NCBI GenBank assembly: GCA_963610315.1
Contig: CAVDMV010000027.1
Span: forward strand, 1-16,774
Source: UBA3210 sp963610315
GTDB lineage: Bacteria; Bacillota_I; Bacilli_A; RFN20; CAG-449
Direction of reading: 5' to 3'
DNA length: 16,774 bases
In this document: one piece after another, positions 1-7,157 of the stretch
How positions within the stretch are numbered: position 1 is the first letter of the stretch
How the letters are laid out: every line of letters starts with the position of its first letter
Notes under the pieces: generated by a model
Seen by the model: the letters and a program-made list of their open reading frames with translations, nothing else
Told to the model about the DNA's origin: nothing
The model's database searches: none
Made by a program: the position numbers and the translations under genes

Positions 1-55
1 ATAAGTTTGGTAATATTTGAACAAATACTTTTACTCTTGAATTTTAAAAGAACAC

Positions 56-148
56 ATGGACTATTACGCTAATAATGTAGGAGTTCTTACGATTCTTAGA
101 ACAGTTGCGTTAATCATCATGAAGAGGAAGAAGGCACTCAAGAAATAA
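56..148 (+). pseudogene. C-terminal remnant of a small membrane protein
   Basis: A 30-codon frame with a hydrophobic stretch followed by a basic tail (MKRKKALKK) and a TAA stop. There is no convincing ribosome binding site before the ATG at 56. The segment around MKRKK is repeated near 4765-4810, where a similar hydrophobic-then-MKRKK sequence is seen, and both copies lie just beyond a doc terminator. I read it as the end of a decayed membrane-protein gene belonging to the duplicated module. A genuine small peptide gene cannot be excluded. Confidence 0.25.
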
Positions 149-150
149 GC

Positions 151-178
151 AAAAAGAAAAGAAGGCATTAAGCCTTCT
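151..178 (-). terminator. Terminator of the relB-doc operon
   Basis: A perfect 7-bp stem (AGAAGGC / GCCTTCT, loop ATTAA on the plus strand) at 160-178. Read on the minus strand, a T-rich tract (complement of 151-159) follows it, as in an intrinsic terminator. It lies 15 bases beyond the doc stop codon. The same hairpin recurs at 4826-4844 next to the decayed doc copy. Confidence 0.75.
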
Positions 179-192
179 AAATGAGTGGATGA

Positions 193-708
193 TTATTTGC
201 TATTGGATTTCTTTGTGTCAAGTTCTTCTCTAGCCAATCTAATTTCTTCATTGATTTCATCTAGAGTCATCTTGGAATTTCCGTTTTCTTTAGATATGCG
301 CCCTGCTTCATATAGAGCTTGAATCCCTTCTGGTAAGGATGATTTTTCAACCCAGGATAGAAACTCATCGAACGTGATTTTACCGGAAGCTAATCCGATA
401 AACTCATCTATCATTTCTTGATCAGTTACTTTTAATTCTAAACTATTGGCTGATAAACCTAAATCTAAGACCAAAGCTGCGATTCTTTTGTTGCCATCAA
501 AGAAAGGATGATCTATGACTAATCCATATGATAATCTTGCAAGCTTCTCGGTTTCAAAAGGATATAAATCTGAACCATCAAAAGCTTGAAGAGGAGTGTT
601 GACGGCAGATTCAAGCATTCCTCGATCTCTAATACCATCATTACCACCGAAATCCTCGATGAGTTTTGAATGCAAAACGATAATGTCATCTATTGAAAAA
701 TAGAGCAT
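193..708 (-). CDS. doc: Doc-type Fic toxin with C-terminal extension
   Basis: A 171-residue death-on-curing toxin of the Fic superfamily. The Fic/Doc core is at residues 1-123, with the catalytic loop HPFFDGNKR at 67-75; the canonical Doc motif is HxFxDANKR, so the His, Phe and NKR are kept. Characterised Doc phosphorylates EF-Tu and so blocks translation; that role here is by family. Residues about 125-171 form an extra charged helical tail (MTLDEINEEIRLAREE) not needed for the Fic fold and resembling tails seen on some Firmicute antitoxins. The start is fixed by TAATG: the ATG shares one base with the stop of the upstream relB-like gene, so translation is probably coupled. A terminator follows. 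A dead partial copy lies at 4843-4959. Confidence 0.9.
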   Translation of the reverse strand: MLYFSIDDIIVLHSKLIEDFGGNDGIRDRGMLESAVNTPLQAFDGSDLYPFETEKLARLSYGLVIDHPFFDGNKRIAALVLDLGLSANSLELKVTDQEMIDEFIGLASGKITFDEFLSWVEKSSLPEGIQALYEAGRISKENGNSKMTLDEINEEIRLAREELDTKKSNSK

Positions 709-962
709 TACTTCGCTAACTCCTCATAAGCCTTGGTGTGTTTCTTACTTGATTTAGCGTAGAACTCATTTAGCTTATTGCTATCCAAATACTCAATATT
801 TGGATTCTTGGTTATCTTGAAAGGAATTGCTTGCTCTCTAATGGCTTGCTTAGCGAACATGTTGAATGCTGCATTCATTGTTAAGCCTAACTCAGAGAAG
901 AGTTTTTCGGCATTCTTCTTATCATTCTCATCCATTCTAATTGTTACGTTCACACTTGCCAT
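708..962 (-). CDS. RelB/DinJ family antitoxin
   Basis: An 84-residue antitoxin. The N-terminal half has the RelB/DinJ ribbon-helix-helix signature: VNVTIRMDENDKKNAEKLF, then the ELGLTMNAAFNMF and IPFKI segments, giving DNA binding and dimerisation. The C-terminal part (about 50-84) is polar and helical and would be the toxin-binding arm. A strong ribosome binding site (GGAGGTG, complement of 970-976) sits before the ATG, with a -10 TATAAT upstream. The partner is the overlapping doc gene rather than a RelE/YafQ toxin, so this is a mixed-family pair. RelB-type proteins usually repress their own operon, and the same is likely here. Confidence 0.9.
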   Translation of the reverse strand: MASVNVTIRMDENDKKNAEKLFSELGLTMNAAFNMFAKQAIREQAIPFKITKNPNIEYLDSNKLNEFYAKSSKKHTKAYEELAK

Positions 963-969
963 ATTAGCA

Positions 970-1013
970 CCTCCATATCTACTTTTATTATATCAAAATA
1001 CAAAGAAAGTAAA
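970..1013 (-). promoter_or_regulatory. Promoter and RBS of relB-doc
   Basis: On the minus strand a perfect -10 TATAAT (complement of 987-992) is preceded by a weak -35-like TTTACT (complement of 1008-1013) at a short 15-bp spacing. GGAGGTG (complement of 970-976) is the ribosome binding site. The -10 and RBS are convincing; the -35 is not. Just upstream, at about 1023-1040, are two GTGCAAA direct repeats that could be an operator. Confidence 0.55.
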
Positions 1014-1167
1014 TATAAATTATGTGCAAAATGGGTGCAAAGCAGTGGATTTTACTCACCTAAAATCGAAATAGGATAAGAAATGTGGAGCAATTTACTC
1101 CAATTGGTAAAACTTTCGTTTTCGGCAGGATACCAAACTCGACGTTTTTTTATGGAAATTCGATTTT

Positions 1168-1446
1168 ATGCGAGTGAAACATTTAACTTACAATTATATA
1201 TTTAATGAGTTAACTATTAATAAATCAGTTGATTTAAACCCGGTTGTTGAACCGATATTAGAAATACTAGACGTCATTTTATGGCTTAACATTGCTGTTG
1301 TAGTGGTAGTAGACTCAATTTACTGCATCATACTTGGAGTGAAGATATCTAAGTGTGATTAACAAAACTCAAGAGAAAAAGCCAAGAAGGACCTAATAGG
1401 TGCAATCATTGACTTTGGAAATTACTTGATAAACCTTTATCGGTAG
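1168..1446 (+). pseudogene. Decayed small membrane (conjugation pilin-like) gene, copy A
   Basis: A frame from 1168 encodes VVEPILEILDVILWLNIAVV, then VVVDSIYCIILGVKISKCD and a stop at about 1360. A shifted frame continues as KAKKDLIGAIIDFGNYLINL to 1446. The order (two hydrophobic helices joined by a basic KxAKKxLIG loop) resembles the small TrbC/VirB2-like pilin proteins of Firmicute conjugative elements, but that assignment is by pattern only. The second helix is interrupted and the frame is shifted, so it is not functional. A sister copy at 4957-5156 keeps a better second helix. Confidence 0.5.
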
Positions 1447-1509
1447 TGGAAAATTATCTTTTGTTCGAATGAGAAGGTCCTCACCTATTTGTTGAATGGT
1501 AAGATGCTC

Positions 1510-2562
1510 TTAATTTGTATTTAATATTTTTTCTTTAAATAGTATAAATTCTTCAAATCTTGGTAATAAGAATTCGCTTTTTCCTCGTATCTTAGTACTA
1601 ATAATACCTTCTTCATCAAGCCTTTTCTTATATATTGCTAGATTTCCTTTGCTTATAGAAAGTTTAGCCATAATCTCTTCGTTAGTAATAAACCCTTTAG
1701 CGATGCATGTTAAGATATTTCTTTCATTATCTGTCAATTCTCTCCAAATGATTTCATAAGATGAATCACCAATCTTTAAATCAAATTCTTTTTTTGATTT
1801 CATTAGTTATAGATGTAGAATTGCTTCTAAATAAAATATCACCTAATAGTTGGTAAGCCATTTCATAGCCTTTTGTAAATTTAGCTAATCTAATAGAATC
1901 CTCTTCATTGATGTCGAATGTTGTTTGGTAAGAGTAGGCAATAGAAGGAATAGATAAAGGAGATAATCTAATTTTTGGCGCTATATAAAGAAAAGTTAAT
2001 GTATTATCAGATTCTAATTTTGATATATTTTTTTGAAGTCCTGTCATAAGTAATCTGACATCGTAATAATCAATTAAAAATCCTTGATATGCTCTAATAA
2101 ATTCTACCATTGTATCATTTTTAGATACATCATCTATTGCAACTAAAATATGTTTGCTCTTTTTGTTAAATATGCAAGAAGTTTATCTAAATACGCATGA
2201 ATACTTGAAACAGGATTTTCTCCCTTAACTACAAAAGATAAACCAGAAAAAGAGAAGGAAAATTCTAATTTTAAAGATTTGATTCTTGATACGCTACTTT
2301 CATATAATAAGGAAGCCATTTGCTCTAATATGTTATGAGATTGTGTTAGTCTAGCTACTACCCAATCATCATTAGATTTATATTGATCTAAAATGTGACT
2401 TAATGTTACAGTTTTACCACATCCTCTAGGGCCTGTAATAACATAAACTGTATTACCTGTATACTCGGCATTAAAATCTTCAAAAATAGGTTTGATTTCA
2501 TCATATCTTTGAATTATTTTCTTATTTATTCTACCAAATGAAATTGAAAATGGGTTGGTCAT
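1510..2562 (-). pseudogene. AAA+ ATPase with C-terminal winged helix, two frameshifts
   Basis: A single ancestral gene of about 350 codons read in three pieces. Piece 1 (2562-2143) has the Walker A motif GPRGCGKT. Joining frames across the A-run at about 2166-2170 recovers Walker B (HILVAIDDVSK) and leads into piece 2 (from about 2140 to 1781). A second slip in the A7 run at about 1788-1794 leads to piece 3 (1803-1510), a helical winged-helix-like region (NERNILTCIAKGFITNEEIM). Pieces 1 and 3 are in the same frame; only the middle is shifted, by one base out and one base back. I choose the ATG at 2562, with GGAG eight bases before it, over the GTG at 2571. The family looks like STAND/ORC-like P-loop ATPases. 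Both breaks are in homopolymers, so sequencing error is possible. Confidence 0.7.
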
Positions 2563-2590
2563 AATTACCACTCCTCATTTATATTTAAAT

Positions 2591-2633
2591 TGTATTTCAT
2601 TGTACTTCAATTTTTATTTTGTATTTCATTGTA
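2591..2633. repeat. Two direct repeats upstream of the broken ATPase gene
   Basis: TGTATTTCATTGTA occurs at 2591-2604 and 2620-2633, 29 bases apart, just before the ribosome binding site of the ATPase gene. Such spacing is close to three helical turns and would suit an operator. No regulator can be assigned. Confidence 0.45.
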
Positions 2634-2937
2634 TATGATAAAACATAAGTTTTGCAGTTGTTGTACTTAAATAGTTTATTTTTTCTAATTTATCATTAAT
2701 TTCATTTTTGAACTCTATATTGTTACTTTCATACATATTGTATAACTTCAAATGAAAGTTTTATTGTATGTAGTATGTTGCAACATTGTTTGCGATATTA
2801 TTTACAACATTAAGCTTCAAAAATTAAACATACCAATCCATTATTATTTATTGTGCTCATAGATTTAATAGGTGAGCCAATTATCGTAAGCAAAATATTT
2901 GATATTTTACAAATAGATATGACGAAGTTTTGTGAAT
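2634..2937. other. AT-rich gap between two ATPase genes
   Basis: I see no gene here. A stretch at about 2838-2880 (ATTATTATTTATTG, then a TAGATTTA-like and a GTGA-CCA-like segment) loosely resembles 4682-4725, so it may be another trace of the duplicated module. A short AT-only palindrome (AAAATAT-TTG-ATATTTT, about 2891-2907) follows the end of the DUF4143 gene but is too weak to call a terminator. Confidence 0.3.
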
Positions 2938-4302
2938 TTAAATTTTTAAAGACGATAAATTTAAAGTGATTTTTGCTTTCAAAGATTCAGTTTTTTTAAT
3001 AAACATTAACATATAAATAGGTAAATATAATCTTTTTCCTATTCTTTCAACGTTACCATTGCATAATATATAAGCTTCTTTTATATCATAATTTTCATTG
3101 CTTAAAAGATTATCTAAAGCTGAATGTATTTTATAATCTTTCCCAGATTTAACTTCAATCGGTAAAACTTCTCCTTTGTATTCAATAACAAAATCAACTT
3201 CTCCTTGTTTTTTACTATTAAAATAATAAAGATTATCAAAGCCATGTGCAGAAAATTCTTGAGCTACAGCATTTTCAAATATTGCACCATAATTAATATC
3301 TTTTTCTTTTGATAATAATTTTAATTGAACGTCAGTTTCCATCAAAAGTTTTGACAATACTCCAACATCAGAATGAAATAATTTTACTAATCTATTGTTA
3401 GCTGAAAACTCAAGAGGAATTTTAGGTTCACTTATATTAAACGTTGGTAATGCTACACCAGCTTTTTTAAGCCACATAAAATCATCTTGTATATTTTTAA
3501 TTTGATATCCCCTTCCTATTTCTTTAAGCGAAAAACGTTTATTTTTGCTGTTTAACTCTGAAGGGATAGAATTGTATATTGTTTCTAAATGCACTTTTTC
3601 TTCTCTATTAGCGTATTGAACAACATCTTTTTTGTAAAATTGATCTATCTTATCTTGTACATCATTTACTTTTTTTAAATCATTTGTTGTGATAAATGTT
3701 TGAACTGCTTCTGGCATTCCACCAATCAAAAGATATTTATAAAATGCATCTATGATTCTTTCGTGAATTATAGAATCAACTTTTTTTTCGTTTAAAAAAC
3801 AATCATTTAAATATTTAATAACTTCTTCCTTTAGACCAACAGACCATAAAAATTCTTCAAAATCTAATGGATACATTCTTAATTCACGCATATATCCAGT
3901 TGGCCATGATGCGATATTATTTAACTCAACTCCAAGCATTGATCCTGAAAAAATATAACGAAATTGAGAATCTTCAACCAAAAACTTCACAAGAGTAATT
4001 AAATCACAATTTTTTGCATATTGAATTTCATCAATGAAAATAAGAGTTTCATTAGGTACCATTTCTTCAGTTGTAAAAGCAGACAACCTAAACAATAAAT
4101 CTTTTGCATTTTTTGATTTTTCGAGAACTGGTATCAATTCTTTTTGTTCATATAAATTTATTTCTATAAAATGCTTGAAATTGGACTTTCCAAACTCTCT
4201 AATAAGATATGATTTGCCAACTTGTCTTGCACCTGTAATTAAGAGAGCATCTTTTGAATCTTTCCAATTATTTAATATATTTTCAGCTTTTCTTTTTAAC
4301 AT
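2938..4302 (-). CDS. AAA_14/DUF4143 ATPase with nuclease-like C-terminus
   Basis: A 454-residue protein of the widespread AAA_14 + DUF4143 family, whose cellular role is not established. Walker A is GARQVGKS at about residues 24-31, Walker B LIFIDEIQ at 87-94, and a sensor-like YIFSGSMLG at about 116-124. The C-terminal DUF4143 part carries a PD-(D/E)xK-like pattern: E343, GEVDFVIE near 367-374 and IEVKSGK at 382-388. The length is normal and all motifs are intact. I choose the ATG at 4302, ten bases after GGAG, rather than an in-frame start at 4359: the longer version would translate part of a repeat array (4341-4421) that appears regulatory. The neighbours are eroded genes, so this is one of the few intact genes in the region. 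Confidence 0.9.
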   Translation of the reverse strand: MLKRKAENILNNWKDSKDALLITGARQVGKSYLIREFGKSNFKHFIEINLYEQKELIPVLEKSKNAKDLLFRLSAFTTEEMVPNETLIFIDEIQYAKNCDLITLVKFLVEDSQFRYIFSGSMLGVELNNIASWPTGYMRELRMYPLDFEEFLWSVGLKEEVIKYLNDCFLNEKKVDSIIHERIIDAFYKYLLIGGMPEAVQTFITTNDLKKVNDVQDKIDQFYKKDVVQYANREEKVHLETIYNSIPSELNSKNKRFSLKEIGRGYQIKNIQDDFMWLKKAGVALPTFNISEPKIPLEFSANNRLVKLFHSDVGVLSKLLMETDVQLKLLSKEKDINYGAIFENAVAQEFSAHGFDNLYYFNSKKQGEVDFVIEYKGEVLPIEVKSGKDYKIHSALDNLLSNENYDIKEAYILCNGNVERIGKRLYLPIYMLMFIKKTESLKAKITLNLSSLKI

Positions 4303-4340
4303 AATGAACATACTCCTTTTTAATATATTATATAGCGTAA

Positions 4341-4421
4341 TTAAACTTTTTCCAACCATTCAAACTATAAAAATTAAACTTTTTCCAACTTAAAAACCGT
4401 ATATTTTAAACTTTTTCCAAC
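4341..4421. repeat. Three iteron-like repeats upstream of the DUF4143 ATPase gene
   Basis: TTAAACTTTTTCCAAC occurs exactly three times, at 4341-4356, 4374-4389 and 4406-4421. Spacings are 33 and 32 bases, about three helical turns. On the coding strand each reads GTTGGAAAAAGTTTAA. The array lies 39-119 bases before the chosen start codon, so it may be an operator, perhaps bound by the ATPase gene product itself, which is inference. Confidence 0.8.
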
Positions 4422-4764
4422 TCTTTAGTGCTTACCAAACTAAATTATTAATTTTATTTTTGTTAATCGATTAAATATAAAATGTTTTTTAAAATATTGT
4501 TGTTTGATTCTAAAAAATACATTTGATTTAAAACTTTTATAATCAAACTTTGATAATGCTATTAAGAGTTACATTGGCATCTCTTCAACATCCTTATTAA
4601 CTTTTATTATTGTCTAATAATAAACTATTCAATTATTTCTAAGATTTATACATTTATAAAAAAGTAATATATTCAAAACTATTATTATTTATTGAGTCTA
4701 AAGATTTATTATGTGAACCACTGGGCTATCACACGAATATCGGTAGAAGTTTTTATTCCTCTTC
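4422..4764. other. AT-rich gap without a gene
   Basis: No coding frame, tRNA or convincing promoter is seen. Composition is very AT-rich with short runs of A and T. Its right part (from about 4682) has weak similarity to about 2838-2880. Confidence 0.3.
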
Positions 4765-4825
4765 TAACTGTTTCATACTTCGTCATGAAGAGGAAGAAGG
4801 CGTTTAATGTAATAGCAATAAGAAA

Positions 4826-4844
4826 AGAAGGCATTAAGCCTTCT
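4826..4844 (-). terminator. Relic copy of the doc terminator
   Basis: The same AGAAGGC / GCCTTCT hairpin with loop ATTAA as at 160-178, with an A-rich flank (T-rich on the minus strand). It now follows a dead doc fragment, so it probably has no role. Confidence 0.5.
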
Positions 4845-4959
4845 AAATGAGGTGGTGATTATTCGCGGCGATACTCTTGTCTCCATCATAAAAAGGGAGA
4901 TCCATTGCTAGCTCAAATGATAATCTTGCTATCTTATCGACTGGATTAGGGTGTATATG
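4843..4959 (-). pseudogene. Doc toxin fragment, catalytically dead
   Basis: About 38 codons align with residues 48-78 of the intact Doc: PVDKIARLSFELAMDLPFYDGDKSIAA against the corresponding LYPFE..KLARLS to GNKRIAA segment. The catalytic His is Leu, the Asn is Asp and the Arg is Ser. Immediately after IAA the frame runs into the sequence that follows the intact doc gene, showing an internal deletion. No start codon or ribosome binding site belongs to it. Confidence 0.75.
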
Positions 4960-5156
4960 GACTACCATTGCTGTTGTAGTGTCACAATTTACTGCATTGT
5001 ACTTGGAGTTAAGATATCCAAGTGGATGAACATAACTTATGAGAAAAAGCCAAGAAGGAACTGATAGGTTCAATCATTGGCTTTGTCATAATCTTCGTAT
5101 TGATTTTATCTCTCAAGATACTTGACCCAATCTTAGAAGAATGGGTTAAGAGTTAA
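4957..5156 (+). pseudogene. Decayed small membrane (conjugation pilin-like) gene, copy B
   Basis: Pieces in shifted frames read TTIAVVV, then TIYCIVLGVKISKWMNITYE, then KAKKELIGSIIGFVIIFVLI followed by LSLKILDPILEEWVKS and a stop at 5154-5156. This gives a helix, a basic loop and a clean second transmembrane helix, the layout expected of small pilin-like or channel-like subunits of conjugation systems. The N-terminus is missing and two frameshifts are present, so it is a relic. Copy A at 1168-1446 retains the N-terminal helix that is lost here. Confidence 0.5.
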
Positions 5157-5165
5157 ATATTGTAA

Positions 5166-6563
5166 TTAATAGTCATTCTTATTGGACTCATCAGATAGAA
5201 TTTCCCAATGACCGTTTTTAGAGTTGCCTATAAATTTTATTTTAGCGTTTTCTTTAATTGTCCGTTGAACAGTTTTAGCTGATTTTCCAATAATTTTGGC
5301 GATTTCTGATTTTGTTATTTCAGGGTTATCTTTTATGACTTTAATAATGATATTTATATCATTATCTTCACGGGGGGGTCACGGGAACATTGTCTCCAAT
5401 GAAATTATTTTTGATGGTGGCAATCGTCATGAAAGCCTGTTTCTTAAAGGTAGGAGAAGGAAGATTTGCCTCGTCCATCTCACGATAGATACGCTTGACG
5501 CCTTCACCGAATTCCTTGACGAATTTGTATTCCTTCATGTAGGCGGCAATCGCCTTGTTTCTAGAGAAGTGGGTTGTCTTGATGTTCTGCTCGGTAACAG
5601 TGCCTGCGAATATTCCAGGGCTCTCGACGACGAACTTGTCATCGAACATCTTGATCTGAATATCGGTTCCAGAGATGGAGTAATCCCTATGAGTAACTGC
5701 GTTGACGATAAGCTCTTTCCAACAAAATTCAGGGTATTCTGGGATGGTGACGAACAATCCATCCTTCCCTAAGTATGTTCTTTCTTTGATTTGCGTTTTG
5801 ACAAAGGCTATCGCAGCATTTAGCTGATCAAGCAAACGACCTTCGAATATCTCATCTTTCATGACGTTCATCTCGGCACCAGTAAGTTCCTCAGTTCCCT
5901 CAAAACGGATGATTTTGATACGATCTCTACCAAAGTATCTTTGAGGCCTCTTGCCAAAAAGAAGAATTGCCTTGACTGACACTTCGCCGCGTTTATTTAC
6001 AACGAAGTCGTTCTCATAGATGTAATTTGAATAAGACATAGTGTAGCCAATCTTATCCATGTATTCTAAAACGAGATCTTTGTCGATATCATCAATAGAA
6101 GAGCCAAAAACTGGAGATGTTTCGTAGTTTTGCTCACCTCGAACATAGGCGAGTAACAATCTATCGTTAAAGGACATCTTAGGACTTTTATCACCGACTC
6201 TGAGGAAGGCGTCTCCAGATGTGTCTTCATGAACGTGAGGGTCCATTGGGATATGAATAAGAAGTACATGGTTTGGATTACCTTGTCTGTCCATAACTTT
6301 AATTCCCTCAAAGGTGCATTTGATGGATGGATTGCACAGATTAAAAGGAGCATAACGGATCTCATTTATTTCCTTTGTACGACCATCGATTCCTGTGATA
6401 GTTATATCATCTTCAAGCCTTATGCAATAGTTCCGCCTTCAGCGTTAGCGAAGGCGATAATTGTTCTTACGATATCTTTAGGCCTGATGTTCAAGCTTCT
6501 ACTATCATAGAAATTATCTTCTTCTTTTGTCCTAAACGTTTCTTCATTCCATTTTGTTTCCAT
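5166..6563 (-). pseudogene. AlbA_2 / GHKL ATPase (RecG-like transcriptional regulator family), frameshifted
   Basis: About 465 codons of a family often named ATP-binding protein or RecG-like. The start is the ATG at 6561-6563, after GGAGG. The AlbA_2 DNA-binding domain begins at FYDSRSLNIRPKD and runs through FANAEGGTIA. A one-base shift near 6420 is followed by LEDDITITGIDGRTKEINEI. The GHKL-type ATPase motifs are intact: NAVTHRDY, VESPG and FGEGVKRI. At 5372-5378 a G7 tract (C7 on the coding strand) shifts the frame into a stop after VPVTPP; with one base less, translation continues through a C-terminal winged helix (PEITKSEIAKIIGKSAKTVQ) to the stop at 5166-5168. GC content is clearly higher than in neighbouring genes for 5380-6563 but falls in the winged-helix part. 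The two shifts suggest a pseudogene, but the G7 one could be phase-variable. Confidence 0.75.
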
Positions 6564-6756
6564 ATTTCTTCCTCCAATCAAAATATTTGCAAGATTTGAT
6601 CCTGCCATCCTTAGGTCTTTTGGCATCCTCTGGAATTTTCCATGTTGTACCAGTTTTGAAGGCTCCTTCAATCAATCCTTTGGCATATAATTTTCTAATC
6701 TGTCTAGGACAAATCCCCCAGAGCTTTGATAACTCTTCTGAAGTTAAGCATTCCAT
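6544..6756 (-). CDS. Small helix-turn-helix (excisionase/MerR-like) protein
   Basis: About 70 residues. TSEELSKLWGICPRQIRKLY is a winged helix-turn-helix of the excisionase/MerR N-terminal type, followed by the wing GLIEGAFKTGTTWKIPEDAKRP. Small proteins of this type commonly precede AlbA_2 ATPase genes. The ATG at 6756 follows AGGTG with a six-base gap and is preferred over the GTG at 6765. The gene ends 20 bases inside the start of the next gene, which implies translational coupling. It is intact although its partner is frameshifted. Confidence 0.75.
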   Translation of the reverse strand: MECLTSEELSKLWGICPRQIRKLYAKGLIEGAFKTGTTWKIPEDAKRPKDGRIKSCKYFDWRKKYGNKME

Positions 6757-6773
6757 ATTTATCACCTAAATGA

Positions 6774-7157
6774 ATTATATAGGAAGAGAGAAATTTTGTT
6801 AAATCGCAACTAAACTGTCCAAAAACGACTTAAGAAAAAATGTATATAATAAAAATTTGTTTAGTCAATATTGATTTTCAAACAGTTAAAGATGTTATAA
6901 ATATGATTCTGGGTGGATTAGAACTACACCCATATCTGCATTACAACCAAGTAGTGGCTTGGCAACTAAAGCATTAGATTCTTCCTAAATAGAATTCATA
7001 AAATTTTGTTTTAAATTTATTATTTATCTTATCTATTTGTAGAAATTATCTGTTTTCTTTATTTTTTTAATGTGTAAAAAAACTACTTTTTAAGCCTTAT
7101 TTATAGAAATTAATTAATAATTAAGTTATTATTATAAAAAATAAAGAAGGAGTGAAC
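6774..7157. other. Divergent AT-rich gap between the two gene blocks
   Basis: This gap separates minus-strand genes to the left from plus-strand genes to the right, so promoters for both should lie here. It is very AT-rich and I cannot choose a confident promoter. TTGATT near 6870 and TATAAA near 6896 have a 19-base spacing, which is poor. A short coding-like remnant lies at 6902-6988. AAGGAG just before 7158 is a ribosome binding site. Confidence 0.4.
6902..6988 (+). pseudogene. Possible C-terminal coding remnant
   Basis: An open stretch ending in TAA reads GWIRTTPISALQPSSGLATK and a few further residues. Its GC content is much higher than that of the surrounding gap, which is why it stands out. 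It has no start and I do not recognise it. It may be the last piece of a lost gene or chance. Confidence 0.2.

Larger units (their letters stand above)
4765..5156. repeat. Degenerate deletion copy of the doc/pilin-like module
   Basis: This block matches three separate parts of 95-1446 in the same order and orientation. First is the MKRKK-coding end and the doc terminator (4795-4850 against about 117-190). Second is the Fic core (about 4858-4959 against about 480-565). Third is the membrane-protein segment (4957-5110 against about 1278-1415). Relative to copy A it lacks the 3-prime part of doc, the N-terminal part of doc, relB and the intergenic region. One junction falls where copy A has AGCAAATAATCA and copy B has CGCGAATAATCA, so the deletion may have used short direct repeats. 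Confidence 0.7.

Noticed and set aside
2143..2180. Programmed -1 frameshift before Walker B
   Set aside because: The run is shorter than the canonical A_AAA_AAG heptamer, I see no stimulating hairpin, and a second opposite slip is needed downstream, so mutation or sequencing error is more likely.
4341..4421. CRISPR array
   Set aside because: There are only three 16-base repeats with AT-rich spacers, no cas gene and placement just before a start codon; an operator or iteron reading fits better.
5296..5772. A long plus-strand open frame of about 158 codons
   Set aside because: It lies opposite the AlbA_2/GHKL gene, which has clear family motifs on the minus strand. The plus-strand translation has no recognisable domain and no ribosome binding site.
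6774..7157. Replication origin at the point where gene direction changes
   Set aside because: The gap is AT-rich and divergent, but I see no DnaA-box cluster and no dnaA or dnaN gene nearby.
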